Below are positions 34,740-43,820 of a stretch of 64,000 nt of DNA, piece by piece. Position numbers and translations under genes: made by a program. Within the stretch, counting starts at the first letter, position 1; every line of letters begins with the position of its first letter. The DNA lies in the NCBI GenBank assembly GCA_947467605.1, contig CANIII010000021.1, positions 24,958 to 88,957 of the forward strand. Direction: 5' to 3'. The notes under the pieces were generated by a model. The model did no database searches. It saw only the letters and a program-made list of their open reading frames with translations, and was not told the DNA's origin. Source of the DNA: Acidobacteriota bacterium (GTDB taxonomy: Bacteria > Acidobacteriota > Vicinamibacteria > Vicinamibacterales > SCN-69-37).

Positions 34740-37700
34740 TTAGCCTCGCATCAATATGTCTACGAACTGTCTGGCAGCCAACCCTCGGTCCAGTTCGGGC
34801 ACCAACGGAAAGCCTTCAAGAATTCGTGCAAACGTGTCGCGATCAACGCCGTATTCACGGGCGACCAGCGCCTGGAGCAGAGACGATGTCTTCGTGGCGG
34901 TCCGCCCGGATGCGAGCCGGCCGCTCAGTCGCGCAATCTGCCGTTGCGTCGCCGATCCCGTCCATGGCGGCACAGGCAAACTCTCAACCAGACTCGTCGT
35001 CAGATGGCCACCCATCAGCATGCGCACGATGGCGTTCAGCACGTAAGAGTTGAAACAGGCGCAGAGGAACTGCTGCCGCTCGAGATCAAGGGGAGTCTTG
35101 ATACAGAAGAGCGTGTGCGTGGTGACAACATCGGCGGGGACGATAGCGGCGATGAGCGATTGGCGATTGGAGACCGCAGACACATCGCGATAGGCGAGGC
35201 GCGCGCGTTCGAACGCGCGGTTGGGTAGCACTGCGACTGCGGCGGCAGTCGTGATGCGAAATCGTGGCGCCTGGGTATCCGTGACGAATGGTTGGATGTG
35301 CTTACCCTCAATCACGGCGAGGCCTCGCTCGCCGAATGATCCGCGATCTTCAGTGACGTTCAACTCACGGCCAAACTCCACGTGCCAGCCATTCGCACTG
35401 CCAAGTGCGGGCCAGCGCGGGCTCATCGCGTCGAGCAACGCCAGATCACTGGCGCCGCGAAGATCCGGAATGCGTCGCAGCGCCCCGCCCGCGCCCGACA
35501 ACGTACCGCGGCTCACGCGCACCGATCTGGTCAACCGACCTTCGTCGTCGACCAGCTGCTCAAGCTCGGCGGCGCTCGTGACGCCACTGAACATCGGCAG
35601 TTCTTCGGTGCGGCCGCCGGGGCTGGTCACCACCGCGACGAACCTGAGCCCGCGATGCACCGGGAAGATCGCACCGGCGTTGTCGAGGCCAATGAGCGTG
35701 GTCGTTCGGCACTGATCGAGGAGTCGTGCTCTCAGCGCGGCCGCGCCGTCGTCTGACGCCAGGCCCCACGGCACCACGAGCCCCACCTGTCCGCCAGGTC
35801 GCGTGAGATCGAGTGCGCGCTCAAGAAATGGCTGATACAGGTTCACGTGGCCGCGACCGCACGCCGGGTAGAGACCCGACTCGCGGATGAAGCGCACGAG
35901 CTGTGCCGGCGCGCCCGGTTCGCCGTGATCCGCGCGCAACATTTCCCACGGTGGGTTGCCGATCACCGCATCGAAACCGGGGCCCGATCGCGATCGGCCG
36001 TCAATCGTCGCGAACACATCCGCAAACTCGAGCGGCCAATGAAAGAAGCGATGCGTCTCGGACTGACGTCGCGCCGTCGCGAGGTGTCGCGATAGCCTGC
36101 CGATCGGCAATGTGCGATCGTGGCGGATCAGGGCATCGATCGCAGCGCGGAGTTCGGGAGTCGTGGGCACCCCACTGGCGTCAGGAAACCAACGCCCGCA
36201 CCAGAGATCAGACGCGAGCCGCCATCGCGACAATGCGGAGCTCTCGCGATTAATCTCGGACCAGAGCGCTTCCTTCTTCCTGACGATCTCTACGTTGTCG
36301 TCGGGCTCGGATGCCAGTGACACGAGCGGCGCCGCCAATCGCGATGTCTCGAATTCCACCTGCGCATCAAAGAGCGGCATCGTCTGCACGCGGTGTCGAT
36401 CAACGATGTGCCTGAGATCGTGTGGACGTGCGCCCACAAGGGCATCGCCGGTGCGGAGACGGTGATCCAGAAAGCTCAGCGGCTTTCCGCTCGCCAGCGT
36501 GGCGAGCCAGAGCGACAATCGCGCGAGTTGCACAGCGACAGGATTGCGATCGACACCATACAGGCACTGCTGCGCGACGAGACGACGGAAGTTGGCCTGC
36601 ATCTCGGCATCGATCTCGTGCTCCGACAGCCGACCCTCGCGCACAAGTGCGCGTTCGTACGCCGCGGCGAGATGTCGGCACGCGGCCACCAGAAACGCAC
36701 CCGATCCCATCGCGGGGTCGACGACACGGAGAGTGAGGATGGCGTCGGCGGTGGCGTTGCGTGTCAGCGGACTCAAAGTGGCGCGGACGACGCACTCGGT
36801 CAGCGCGCGTGGCGTGTAGAACGTGCCGCTCTGTTTCCGATGCGGGTGTCCAAGGACGCGTTCATAGACGGCGCCCAGCTGCTCGACGCCGAGGTCCGGA
36901 TACGCGATCGGATCTCGCCCGTGACGCGTGGGTCGCGACGATAGTTGCACGAGTGTGTGGGCGATGGCGTGATCCTCGCGTGCCGCCCGCGCGCCGCGCG
37001 AATGACGGCGGCGTCGCTCGAGCGAAGGGACGGCTGCCCGCGAGAACAGGTGACCGTTGAATGGGCGCACGTCGAGCGATGGTGTGCGACAGCCCACGCG
37101 CAGGAGCCGCGACACGGCGGCCAGGCCCGGCCAGAAGCCCGCGGCGCGCGGATTCGCGCGTGCGGCCTCACACATGGTGCCGATCGAGTACGCGGGTCCG
37201 TACAGCGGATGGCGCCAAGGCAGCAGATCGCGCGACTCGGCGAAGAGCAGGAACAGCACGCGATAGATGATCGCGAGCGGCTCATCGCCCGGGGGCAGCA
37301 CATCGTCGAGGATCGTGAGGCTGTGAGCCACACCGCGCTGCAGGTCCTCGCGTACGGAATCCTGAAAACGCTCCGCGCGTGCAACGAGTTGCTCGATCGG
37401 CGCGGCGGCCTCTGCGGACGCGCGCTGGAATGTCGCAGCGCGAGTCAGCGCCCAGAATCGATCGAAGCTGTCAGCGTCAGCGACGGCATCGGGGAACGTG
37501 ATGTCAACGACTCGACGAGACCAATGCCGCGCATCGAGGATCTGCAGATACGGTGGCGCGAGGATGAGGCACCAGGAGGCGTTGCACGCACGAGCGTGCG
37601 CGACGGCATCACGCCACATGGCCGGCGCTCGATGCGCCCACGGCACGACGAGTAAAGCGACGGCAGCGCCTGGGCGTCCTTCACTGGCGGCCTCCAGACG

Positions 37701-37964
37701 TGCAAGTCCGGCCCGGCTGGAGAATGTGACACCCGTCGCCCGAAACCCGAGCGTCGCCGCCAGTGGCATGGCGGCGATGTCAAACAGTGCTCTGATGCCG
37801 GTAGCCGGTCCGCAGGTGGTCGATACCGTGTGCCACCACTGCCTGAGTCGCCGACGGGTTCTCTCATCAGCGACGGCCATCGCTGGCATCTCGACGAGTA
37901 AGTGGTCCGCGAGATAACGACTGGGAAACAACGAGCCGCTGATGCCCTGCAACGGTGCGCGCAT
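34740..37964 (-). CDS. N6-adenine DNA methyltransferase (Eco57I/DrmMI/PglX-like), possible specificity domain
   Basis: A 1074-residue protein. SAM motif I is DPAMGSGAFLVAACR (from residue 416) and the catalytic motif IV is NPPW (670-673), which define gamma-class N6-adenine methyltransferases. The front part includes FLLFAESRDLLPW and HPLYG, typical of the large methyltransferases of DISARM class 1 (DrmMI) and BREX (PglX). A C-terminal region (TTHTLFCIK then ACFNSYVLNAIVRMLMGG) resembles the target-recognition part of type IIG enzymes. I see no PD-(D/E)xK nuclease motif. ATG 37962-37964 begins four bases after the helicase stop. Confidence 0.85.
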   Translation of the reverse strand: MRAPLQGISGSLFPSRYLADHLLVEMPAMAVADERTRRRLRQWWHTVSTTCGPATGIRALFDIAAMPLAATLGFRATGVTFSSRAGLARLEAASEGRPGAAVALLVVPWAHRAPAMWRDAVAHARACNASWCLILAPPYLQILDARHWSRRVVDITFPDAVADADSFDRFWALTRAATFQRASAEAAAPIEQLVARAERFQDSVREDLQRGVAHSLTILDDVLPPGDEPLAIIYRVLFLLFAESRDLLPWRHPLYGPAYSIGTMCEAARANPRAAGFWPGLAAVSRLLRVGCRTPSLDVRPFNGHLFSRAAVPSLERRRRHSRGARAAREDHAIAHTLVQLSSRPTRHGRDPIAYPDLGVEQLGAVYERVLGHPHRKQSGTFYTPRALTECVVRATLSPLTRNATADAILTLRVVDPAMGSGAFLVAACRHLAAAYERALVREGRLSEHEIDAEMQANFRRLVAQQCLYGVDRNPVAVQLARLSLWLATLASGKPLSFLDHRLRTGDALVGARPHDLRHIVDRHRVQTMPLFDAQVEFETSRLAAPLVSLASEPDDNVEIVRKKEALWSEINRESSALSRWRLASDLWCGRWFPDASGVPTTPELRAAIDALIRHDRTLPIGRLSRHLATARRQSETHRFFHWPLEFADVFATIDGRSRSGPGFDAVIGNPPWEMLRADHGEPGAPAQLVRFIRESGLYPACGRGHVNLYQPFLERALDLTRPGGQVGLVVPWGLASDDGAAALRARLLDQCRTTTLIGLDNAGAIFPVHRGLRFVAVVTSPGGRTEELPMFSGVTSAAELEQLVDDEGRLTRSVRVSRGTLSGAGGALRRIPDLRGASDLALLDAMSPRWPALGSANGWHVEFGRELNVTEDRGSFGERGLAVIEGKHIQPFVTDTQAPRFRITTAAAVAVLPNRAFERARLAYRDVSAVSNRQSLIAAIVPADVVTTHTLFCIKTPLDLERQQFLCACFNSYVLNAIVRMLMGGHLTTSLVESLPVPPWTGSATQRQIARLSGRLASGRTATKTSSLLQALVAREYGVDRDTFARILEGFPLVPELDRGLAARQFVDILMRG

Positions 37965-37968
37965 CGCA

Positions 37969-40185
37969 TCAGCCCTTCAGCAGTGGGCGCACGGAGTGAA
38001 TCGCCAGCGGCGTGCGGATCCGTTGTGCGAGCTCGGTGATGCGAGCGTCTGCGTCGTGACGTGCGGCCGCCTCCGCGGAGGCATCGCGTGTTCGCCGCGT
38101 CACATCCGCGGCAGTCGCGGTTCCCGGCAAGGGCAGCTGTCGTCGATCGATCGCGTGGCCTTGCGCGTCGCGAGGATCGAGTCGCGCGAGTCGCTCGAGG
38201 AGCGCGCGCTCAATGTGCAGCGCGTGTCGTGCGCGCGTGAGGGCGATCCGCGTCACGCGTCGCGCCCGTGCGTGCAGCGCTAAACCGCCGGTCTCTGCCG
38301 AGTCTGTTGTCAGCATCGTCTCCTCGCCTCCGATGTCGTGCGACAAGACGTCCGCGAGCACACCGTGATGCTGCTGTGGCCGACCGGATGGCATCGGCCC
38401 ACGCCACGCGCGGGCGGCCAATCGGCGGCGCTCAACCATGACCGCGACCGCACGACCGCGACGACGCCAGCGCGTGTCGGTCGCCGCGAGCAGAGCGTCG
38501 GCCGACTCTCCCCGATGCTGGAGTCGGTCGCCGAACGCGCGGTCGCGCGCATCGTCGAGCACGAGTTCCGTCACATGGACATCGCGCGTCTGGCCCATCC
38601 GATCCACACGTCCGGCGCGCTGCTCGAGGCGAATCGGATTCCACGGCCGGTCAAAATGAATGACCCATCGCGCGCGTTGATGCAGATTCAAGCCCTGCGA
38701 GACGACGTCGGTCGCGACGAGGGTTCGCGCGCGACCATCACGGAACGCGTCGAGCGCCGCATGGAGCTCGGCTGTCGACAAACGCCCGTGTGCAGCGACG
38801 ACCGCGTTGCCGCGCTGCTGCAGCGCCGCGACGACGATGTCGAGCGAGTCGCGGAACTCGGTGAAGACAATGACGGGCTCGTGCGCGCGGGTCACAAGCG
38901 TCGTCAGGCGCGAGAGCTTGCGACTCACGCGCGCGGCGTTGACGGCGGCCGTCTGAAGACGGCGCATCCACGATCGTTCGCGTTCCACCGCGAGGCCAAT
39001 CGTCGCGGTCAACGCATCGTCATGTTCATGATCGGCATCGCCGAAGTCGAATGATGCCTGAACGGCATCGGTGACCTCTGTTGCGGTCCGGTCCAGATGG
39101 CGGAGGCGACGCGCGACCGAGATCGACAGCGCCGCGAAGGTCGACAGCGCGCGTTTGCGCAGCACAGCCACGAGCAGGTGCGTCGCGTCGCGTGTGGAGT
39201 CGGTGGCGGCCGAGTCTGCAGCGCGCGCGAAGGCATCGAGAATGTCGAGCGCGTGACATTCGTCGGCGCTCGGTCGCAGCGTGAGGCGGCGGACGCGACG
39301 GCGCGAGTCGACACCGACGTCTGATCGTGTGCGACGAAACACGGTCAGCGGCTCGTCGGCGTCCAGCGCGCCGACTCGGATGAGTGCGCGGCCATCGCCG
39401 ATGCCTGATGAGGGCGTGGCGGTGAGCAGCACGACACGGCGGGCAGACTCGGTCAGTGACTGCGCGGCATCGCGGCGCTCCGAGGGGCCAGTGACCATGT
39501 GCGCTTCGTCGATGATCACCAGATCCCATGGCACGAGGGGCAGTGCCGCGAGGATGTGCGGCTGCTTGAGAAAGTCCAGCGACCCGATCCAGATGCCGTC
39601 GAGCGACCATGCGTTGACACCGCGTGGCAGCGTGGTCGCGAGGTCTGCGAGTGTCGCCGCGTCTGCGAATCGTGCGGACAGGTGCAATCGCGCGCGCAGT
39701 GCGTCCTGCCACTGCCGGCAGAGGTGACTCGGCGCGGCGATCAGCACACGCGCAGCTTCTCGTCGCCGCATGAGTTCCGCGACGATGAGGCCCGCCTGGA
39801 TCGTCTTGCCGAGACCGACCGCGTCGGCGATCAGCACGCGCCGCGCGCCGTCGCGCATCGCCAGCAGCGGCTCGAGCTGATAGGGCAGCACCGCGATATC
39901 GGCGTCGACCGCGCACAGAGGGAGAATCGCGTGTTCCGCTCGTGCGCCGAGGCCGGCCCGCGTCGCACGCCAGCGCTGACGACGCACTCGGCGAGGCCGA
40001 CCGACGGATGCGCCGCAGTGCACGTCATCAAACGGCGCCAGAAAAGTCATGGGCGCGGACGCTGGCGGCGTCAGCCGGATCGCGTCGATCCTCGTGACAG
40101 CGTCGCTGTGCGACACATCAGCCACGCGCCACCGCTGATGGCGAATAACGACGACCGCGCCGGGGCGCAGGGGCGTGCGTAGCAA
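37969..40185 (-). CDS. SNF2-family (RapA/DrmD-like) DNA helicase/translocase
   Basis: A 738-residue ATPase. Start is TTG 40183-40185, supported by GGAGG nine bases upstream. Motifs: Walker A GLGKT (124-128), DEAH (226-229), TATPS (255-259), VVATDVVSQGLNL-like motif V (about 490-500) and motif VI QRAGRVDRMGQ (522-532). It is the SWI2/SNF2 class that translocates on duplex DNA without classic unwinding. The gene order (SNF2 enzyme, adenine methyltransferase) equals DrmD-DrmMI of class 1 DISARM, but drmA, drmB and drmC are absent. Promoter region contains an inverted repeat 29 bases upstream. Confidence 0.88.
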   Translation of the reverse strand: MLRTPLRPGAVVVIRHQRWRVADVSHSDAVTRIDAIRLTPPASAPMTFLAPFDDVHCGASVGRPRRVRRQRWRATRAGLGARAEHAILPLCAVDADIAVLPYQLEPLLAMRDGARRVLIADAVGLGKTIQAGLIVAELMRRREAARVLIAAPSHLCRQWQDALRARLHLSARFADAATLADLATTLPRGVNAWSLDGIWIGSLDFLKQPHILAALPLVPWDLVIIDEAHMVTGPSERRDAAQSLTESARRVVLLTATPSSGIGDGRALIRVGALDADEPLTVFRRTRSDVGVDSRRRVRRLTLRPSADECHALDILDAFARAADSAATDSTRDATHLLVAVLRKRALSTFAALSISVARRLRHLDRTATEVTDAVQASFDFGDADHEHDDALTATIGLAVERERSWMRRLQTAAVNAARVSRKLSRLTTLVTRAHEPVIVFTEFRDSLDIVVAALQQRGNAVVAAHGRLSTAELHAALDAFRDGRARTLVATDVVSQGLNLHQRARWVIHFDRPWNPIRLEQRAGRVDRMGQTRDVHVTELVLDDARDRAFGDRLQHRGESADALLAATDTRWRRRGRAVAVMVERRRLAARAWRGPMPSGRPQQHHGVLADVLSHDIGGEETMLTTDSAETGGLALHARARRVTRIALTRARHALHIERALLERLARLDPRDAQGHAIDRRQLPLPGTATAADVTRRTRDASAEAAARHDADARITELAQRIRTPLAIHSVRPLLKG

Positions 40186-40213
40186 TTTCTGACACCTCCG
40201 CGCGTCGTGAATA

Positions 40214-40228
40214 TCGCAAAAATTGCGA
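40214..40228 (-). promoter_or_regulatory. Candidate operator of helicase-methyltransferase-VapBC operon
   Basis: TCGCAA (40214-40219) and TTGCGA (40223-40228) form a perfect 6-base inverted repeat with a three-base AAA centre, 29 bases upstream of the TTG start. It sits where the core promoter should be. No convincing -35/-10 pair was identified, so regulator and promoter are uncertain. VapB-type antitoxins bind repeats of this size. Confidence 0.35.
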
Positions 40229-40297
40229 CAGTCGCTGAGACGCCCATAGAGCGACCCATTCGCGCGTCAGTTGTCAGAGCAATCGCGGTGCCAAGTC

Positions 40298-40350
40298 TCG
40301 AAAAAACATCGGGAGTTAATTCATCGAATTAACTCCCGATGTTTTTTCGA
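40298..40350. repeat. Perfect 24-base palindrome, GGGAGTTAATT core; likely bidirectional terminator
   Basis: Left arm 40298-40321 (TCGAAAAAACATCGGGAGTTAATT in two parts: TCGAAAAAACATC and GGGAGTTAATT) pairs perfectly with 40327-40350 around a five-base CATCG loop. The stem is flanked by A6 on the left and T6 on the right, so it could end transcription from both sides. It follows queF (stop at 40356-40358) by 5 bases. The 12-base core CGGGAGTTAATT is identical in the element at 58552. Confidence 0.8.
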
Positions 40351-40355
40351 ACCTG

Positions 40356-40694
40356 TTATCCGTGTTGAACGGTGACGTTGGTGGTGATGCCGCCGCGGGC
40401 GGTGAAGGCGCCGACGATGGTCATTTTCTTCGGCGCGATGGCTGCGACGAGGTCGTCGAGGATCTTGTTGGTGGCCGCTTCGTAGAAGATGCCCTGATTG
40501 CGGTACTCGAGCATGTAGTACTTGAGCGACTTCAACTCGATACACGTCTTGTCGGGCGTGTATGTGATGATGATCTCACCGAAGTCCGGCAGGCCGGTCT
40601 TCGGGCACATCGACGTGAACTCCGGGCAGCGAATCTCGATCGTGAAGTCGCGCTCGGGCCGCGGGTTCGGGAATGTTTCAAGTGTGCCGCTCAT
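40356..40694 (-). CDS. queF: NADPH-dependent 7-cyano-7-deazaguanine reductase, type I QueF
   Basis: A 112-residue protein from ATG 40692-40694 (MSGTLETFPN). The catalytic nucleophile C30 and D37 lie in FTSMCPKTGLPDFG, and the NADPH-binding ELKSLKYYMLEYRNQG follows. It reduces preQ0 to preQ1 in queuosine synthesis. The length is typical of the short (type I, YkvM-like) form. The gene is alone in the minus orientation; the rest of the queuosine pathway is not in the window. Its start overlaps the divergent HU promoter region. Confidence 0.95.
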   Translation of the reverse strand: MSGTLETFPNPRPERDFTIEIRCPEFTSMCPKTGLPDFGEIIITYTPDKTCIELKSLKYYMLEYRNQGIFYEAATNKILDDLVAAIAPKKMTIVGAFTARGGITTNVTVQHG

Positions 40695-40697
40695 GGT

Positions 40698-40726
40698 TTG
40701 ACAGTACTCCGGTCGAGCAATACGAT
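40698..40726 (+). promoter_or_regulatory. Sigma-70 promoter of the HU gene
   Basis: TTGACA (40698-40703) and TACGAT (40721-40726) are separated by exactly 17 bases, a near-consensus pair. The leader of about 50 bases carries AAGGAG (40771-40776) seven bases ahead of the HU ATG. The -35 begins four bases from the queF start codon on the other strand. Confidence 0.65.
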
Positions 40727-40783
40727 ACCGACCGTTCTGCGCTTTTGCCAAGTTCTAACGTGTTTGCCCGAAGGAGAATTGTC

Positions 40784-41083
40784 ATGGCCGATGCCCGCCG
40801 CATGGGGAAGATGGAATTGTTCGCACACTTCGCCGAGAAGTTTGACCTCAAGCGGACCGTGGCTCGTGACTTCTTTGACGAACTCCTCGTGCTGTCAGAA
40901 AAAGAACTGAAGCGCTCCGGCGAGTTCGTCGTCCCCGGCCTCTGCAAGCTGGTCGTGCAGAAACGCAAGGCGCGCGAGGGCCGCAACCCGGCCACCGGCG
41001 AGCCGATCAAGATTCCCGCCAAGACCGTCGTCAAAGCCCGCATCGCCAAACAGCTCAAGGACGCCGTTCTGCCCAAGAAATAG
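40784..41083 (+). CDS. HU/IHF-family histone-like DNA-binding protein
   Basis: A 99-residue nucleoid protein from ATG 40784, chosen for its AAGGAG Shine-Dalgarno. Residues MELFAHFAEKFDLKRTVARDFF form the N-terminal helical pair (shown in parts: MELFAHFAEKF, DLKRTVARDFF), and the DNA-binding arm carries GLCKLVVQKRKAREGRNPATG (parts: GLCKLVVQ, KRKAREGRNPATG) with the family's GRNPxTG loop and a basic C-terminus. Likely bends DNA as a dimer. The next gene, dihydrolipoyl dehydrogenase, starts 14-23 bases later and may be partly co-transcribed. Confidence 0.9.
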   Translation: MADARRMGKMELFAHFAEKFDLKRTVARDFFDELLVLSEKELKRSGEFVVPGLCKLVVQKRKAREGRNPATGEPIKIPAKTVVKARIAKQLKDAVLPKK

Positions 41084-41097
41084 AACATCAGCTACCA

Positions 41098-42522
41098 TTG
41101 GTGGCTGTGGCAAACGAATACGACGTCGTTGTAATCGGTGCAGGCACAGGTGGTTACGTGGCCGCCATCCGTTCAGCGCAGCTCGGTCTCAAAGTCGCTG
41201 TTGTGGAACGGGCCCCGCAACTGGGCGGCACCTGCCTCGTCTGGGGCTGCATCCCGACCAAAGCGCTTCTTGAAAATGCCCACGCACTGAAAGTGGCACA
41301 GGACGCAGCTGAATGGGGCGTCACCGGCGTGACGTCACCCGGGATCGACATGACCCGCGTCCATGCCCGCAAAGACAAGATCGTGACGGGCCTCACCAAA
41401 GGCATCGAGTTCCTCTTCAAGAAGAACAAGATCGATTGGATCAAAGGCAGCGCGCGCCTGATGGGCAAGGGCAAGATCGACGTGACGGGCGCCGACGCGC
41501 GTCAGCTCACTGCCAAGGAAGTTATTGTCGCGACCGGGTCGTCGCCGCGCAGCGTCCCCGGCATCACGATCGACAAGACTCGCATCATCACGAGCGATCA
41601 GGCCATTCACCTCGCCGCGGTGCCGAAAACCATGGCGATCATGGGCAGCGGCGCCGTCGGCGTGGAGTTCGCGTCGATCTTCCGCCGCTTCGGCGCGGAG
41701 GTGACCGTCATCGAACTGCTGCCGCGACTCGTGCCGAACGAAGACGAAGCGGTCTCCGCAGAACTCGCCAAGGCGTTCAAGAAGCGCGGCATCACGACGA
41801 AGGTCGGCACCAAGGTCACGTCAGCGATCGTGAAGGACGGCACGGTGGCGATCGAGATGGCCGGAGCGGACGGAAAGACTGAATCGCTCGCGGTCGACAT
41901 TCTCCTCGTCGCGACCGGTCGCGGTCCGGTCACTGAAGGCCTGGGCGCGAAAGAAGTCGGCCTTGTCATCGACGAGCGCGGCTACATCAAGGTCGACACC
42001 TTGTTTCGTACAAACGTTGCAGGGATCTCGGCGATTGGTGACGTGATCACGATGGGGACCGGCGCGCATCCGCAGCTCGCGCATCTCTCGTCTGCTGAAG
42101 GCATCGTCCTCGCCGAGCGGATTGCGGGCAAGAACCCGCCGCCCATCAACTACGATCAGGTCCCCGGCTGCACGTACTGCGATCCGGAAATCGGCAGCAT
42201 CGGTCTCACGGAAGCCGAAGCGAAGAAGCGCGGCTTTGACGTCGTTGTCGGCACGTTCCCGTTCGGCGTGCTCGGCCGCGCGAAGATCGCCGGCGAGACT
42301 GAAGGTTTCGTCAAGATCGTCGCCGACAAGAAGTACGACGAAGTGCTGGGCGTCCACATGATCGGTCCGCGTGCGACGGAACTCGTCGCCGAAGCGGGCG
42401 TCGCGCTGCGTCTCGAGTCCACGGTCGAAGAACTGATCCGCACCATCCACGCGCATCCGACGATGAGCGAGGCGATTGGTGAGGCGGCCCACGCCGTGCA
42501 CGGCGGCGCGATTCACTCTTAA
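41098..42522 (+). CDS. lpdA: Dihydrolipoyl dehydrogenase (E3)
   Basis: A 474-residue FAD enzyme that re-oxidises the dihydrolipoyl groups of 2-oxoacid dehydrogenase complexes. The N-terminal FAD fold reads VVIGAGTGGYVAAIRSAQLG; the redox disulfide is C46/C51 in GGTCLVWGCIPTKALLE; a second nucleotide-binding motif is MGSGAVGVEFASIFRR, and the C-terminal HAHPTMSEAIGEAA holds the catalytic base His. The initiation codon is uncertain: TTG 41098 or GTG 41101 or 41107 are all close, and none has a clear ribosome-binding site. Followed 8 bases later by E2; the E1 genes are not here. Confidence 0.93.
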   Translation: MVAVANEYDVVVIGAGTGGYVAAIRSAQLGLKVAVVERAPQLGGTCLVWGCIPTKALLENAHALKVAQDAAEWGVTGVTSPGIDMTRVHARKDKIVTGLTKGIEFLFKKNKIDWIKGSARLMGKGKIDVTGADARQLTAKEVIVATGSSPRSVPGITIDKTRIITSDQAIHLAAVPKTMAIMGSGAVGVEFASIFRRFGAEVTVIELLPRLVPNEDEAVSAELAKAFKKRGITTKVGTKVTSAIVKDGTVAIEMAGADGKTESLAVDILLVATGRGPVTEGLGAKEVGLVIDERGYIKVDTLFRTNVAGISAIGDVITMGTGAHPQLAHLSSAEGIVLAERIAGKNPPPINYDQVPGCTYCDPEIGSIGLTEAEAKKRGFDVVVGTFPFGVLGRAKIAGETEGFVKIVADKKYDEVLGVHMIGPRATELVAEAGVALRLESTVEELIRTIHAHPTMSEAIGEAAHAVHGGAIHS

Positions 42523-42530
42523 GAGGATCC

Positions 42531-43820
42531 ATGGCTACTGATGTCACGATGCCCCAGATGGGCGAGTCGATCGCCGAAGGCACTATCGTTCGCTGGATCA
42601 AGAAGGTCGGCGATGCGGTCGACAAGGATGAGCCGCTCTTCGAGATTTCCACGGACAAGGTCGACGCCGAGATCCCGTCGCCCGCCGCCGGTGTGCTGAT
42701 CGAAGTCAGCGTGAAAGAAGGCGAGACCGTCCCGGTCAACTCCGTCGTCGCGCGAATCGGCGCCGCTGGGGAGAAGCCCGCTGCCGTGGCCGCACCGCCC
42801 CAGGGCGATGGTTCATCGGCCTCCACGCACACAGCGGAAACCACGACGAGGGATGAGCGCGTCACCGCTGCTTCCACGCCGGTTGCCGCGCAACCGGCTC
42901 AGGTGGTCACGCTCGCTGACGTCCGACGCCAGCGCTCTTCGCCTGTCGTTCGCAAAATCGCGAAGGAGCATGGCGTCGACTTTACGCAACTTGACGGCAC
43001 CGGCATTGCCGGCCGCGTGACGAAGAAAGACATTCTGTCGGCGATCGAGAACGGCACGGCGAAGGCACCGTCGGCCGGCGGTGCGCGGCCGACGTCGACC
43101 ATCGCGCCGCCGCCCGCATTCCAGCCCGGCGAAAGCGTGCGCATCGAGAAGATGGGCGTGATGCGCAAGAAGATCGCCGAGCACATGGTGATGAGCATCC
43201 GCACATCGCCGCACGTGTACTCGGCATACGAAGTGGACTTCAGCCGCTTCGATCAGTTCCGCAAAAAGCACAAGGAAGACTACGAAGCGCGCGGTGCGAA
43301 GCTGACGTACACGTCCCTCATTGCGAAGGCCACCGTCGACACGATTCGCGAGTTCCCATTCACGAACGCGTCCATCGACGGCGAGAGCATCGTCTACAAA
43401 CGCGACATCAACCTCGGCATCGCTGTGGCACTCGATCAGGGCTTGCTCGTGCCTGTCATCAAGAACGCCGATGAGAAGAACCTGCTCGGCCTCAGCCGCT
43501 CAGTGCAGGATCTGGCCGCGCGCGCCCGCTCGAAGAAACTGAACCCCGAAGAAGTCCAGGGCGGCACGTTTACGATCACGAACCCCGGCATCTTCGGTGC
43601 GCTCTTTGGTCTGCCGATCATCAGCCAGCCGCAGGTCGCGATCCTCGGCGTGGGCAGCGTTGACAAACGCGTGGTCGTCGTCGACGACATGATCGCCGTC
43701 CGGCCGATGTGCTACTTCACGCTCGGCTATGACCATCGTCTGATCGATGGCGCCGACGCAGGCCGCTTCCTCAAGCGCCTGAAAGACCGCATCCAGGACT
43801 TCGACGAAAAGGATGCTTAA
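42531..43820 (+). CDS. Dihydrolipoamide acyltransferase (E2)
   Basis: A 429-residue E2. Lipoyl domain at residues 1-80 with lipoylated K43 in FEISTDKVDAEIPSP; a Pro/Ala-rich linker; an E3-binding domain with VRKIAKEHGVDFTQLDGTG then GRVTKKDIL; and a C-terminal catalytic domain ending in DHRLIDGADAGRFLKRLK, where H and D form the active site. The DKVDAEIPSP motif with a single lipoyl domain is common to branched-chain and pyruvate-type complexes, so the acyl substrate is not fixed. ATG 42531 follows an AAGAGGATCC leader; overlaps lipB by 8 bases at the 3' end. Confidence 0.92.
   Translation: MATDVTMPQMGESIAEGTIVRWIKKVGDAVDKDEPLFEISTDKVDAEIPSPAAGVLIEVSVKEGETVPVNSVVARIGAAGEKPAAVAAPPQGDGSSASTHTAETTTRDERVTAASTPVAAQPAQVVTLADVRRQRSSPVVRKIAKEHGVDFTQLDGTGIAGRVTKKDILSAIENGTAKAPSAGGARPTSTIAPPPAFQPGESVRIEKMGVMRKKIAEHMVMSIRTSPHVYSAYEVDFSRFDQFRKKHKEDYEARGAKLTYTSLIAKATVDTIREFPFTNASIDGESIVYKRDINLGIAVALDQGLLVPVIKNADEKNLLGLSRSVQDLAARARSKKLNPEEVQGGTFTITNPGIFGALFGLPIISQPQVAILGVGSVDKRVVVVDDMIAVRPMCYFTLGYDHRLIDGADAGRFLKRLKDRIQDFDEKDA

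Noticed and set aside
39026..39916. Second minus-strand frame inside the helicase gene
   Set aside because: Shadow of the SNF2 helicase in another phase; no motifs, and all helicase motifs are in the main frame.
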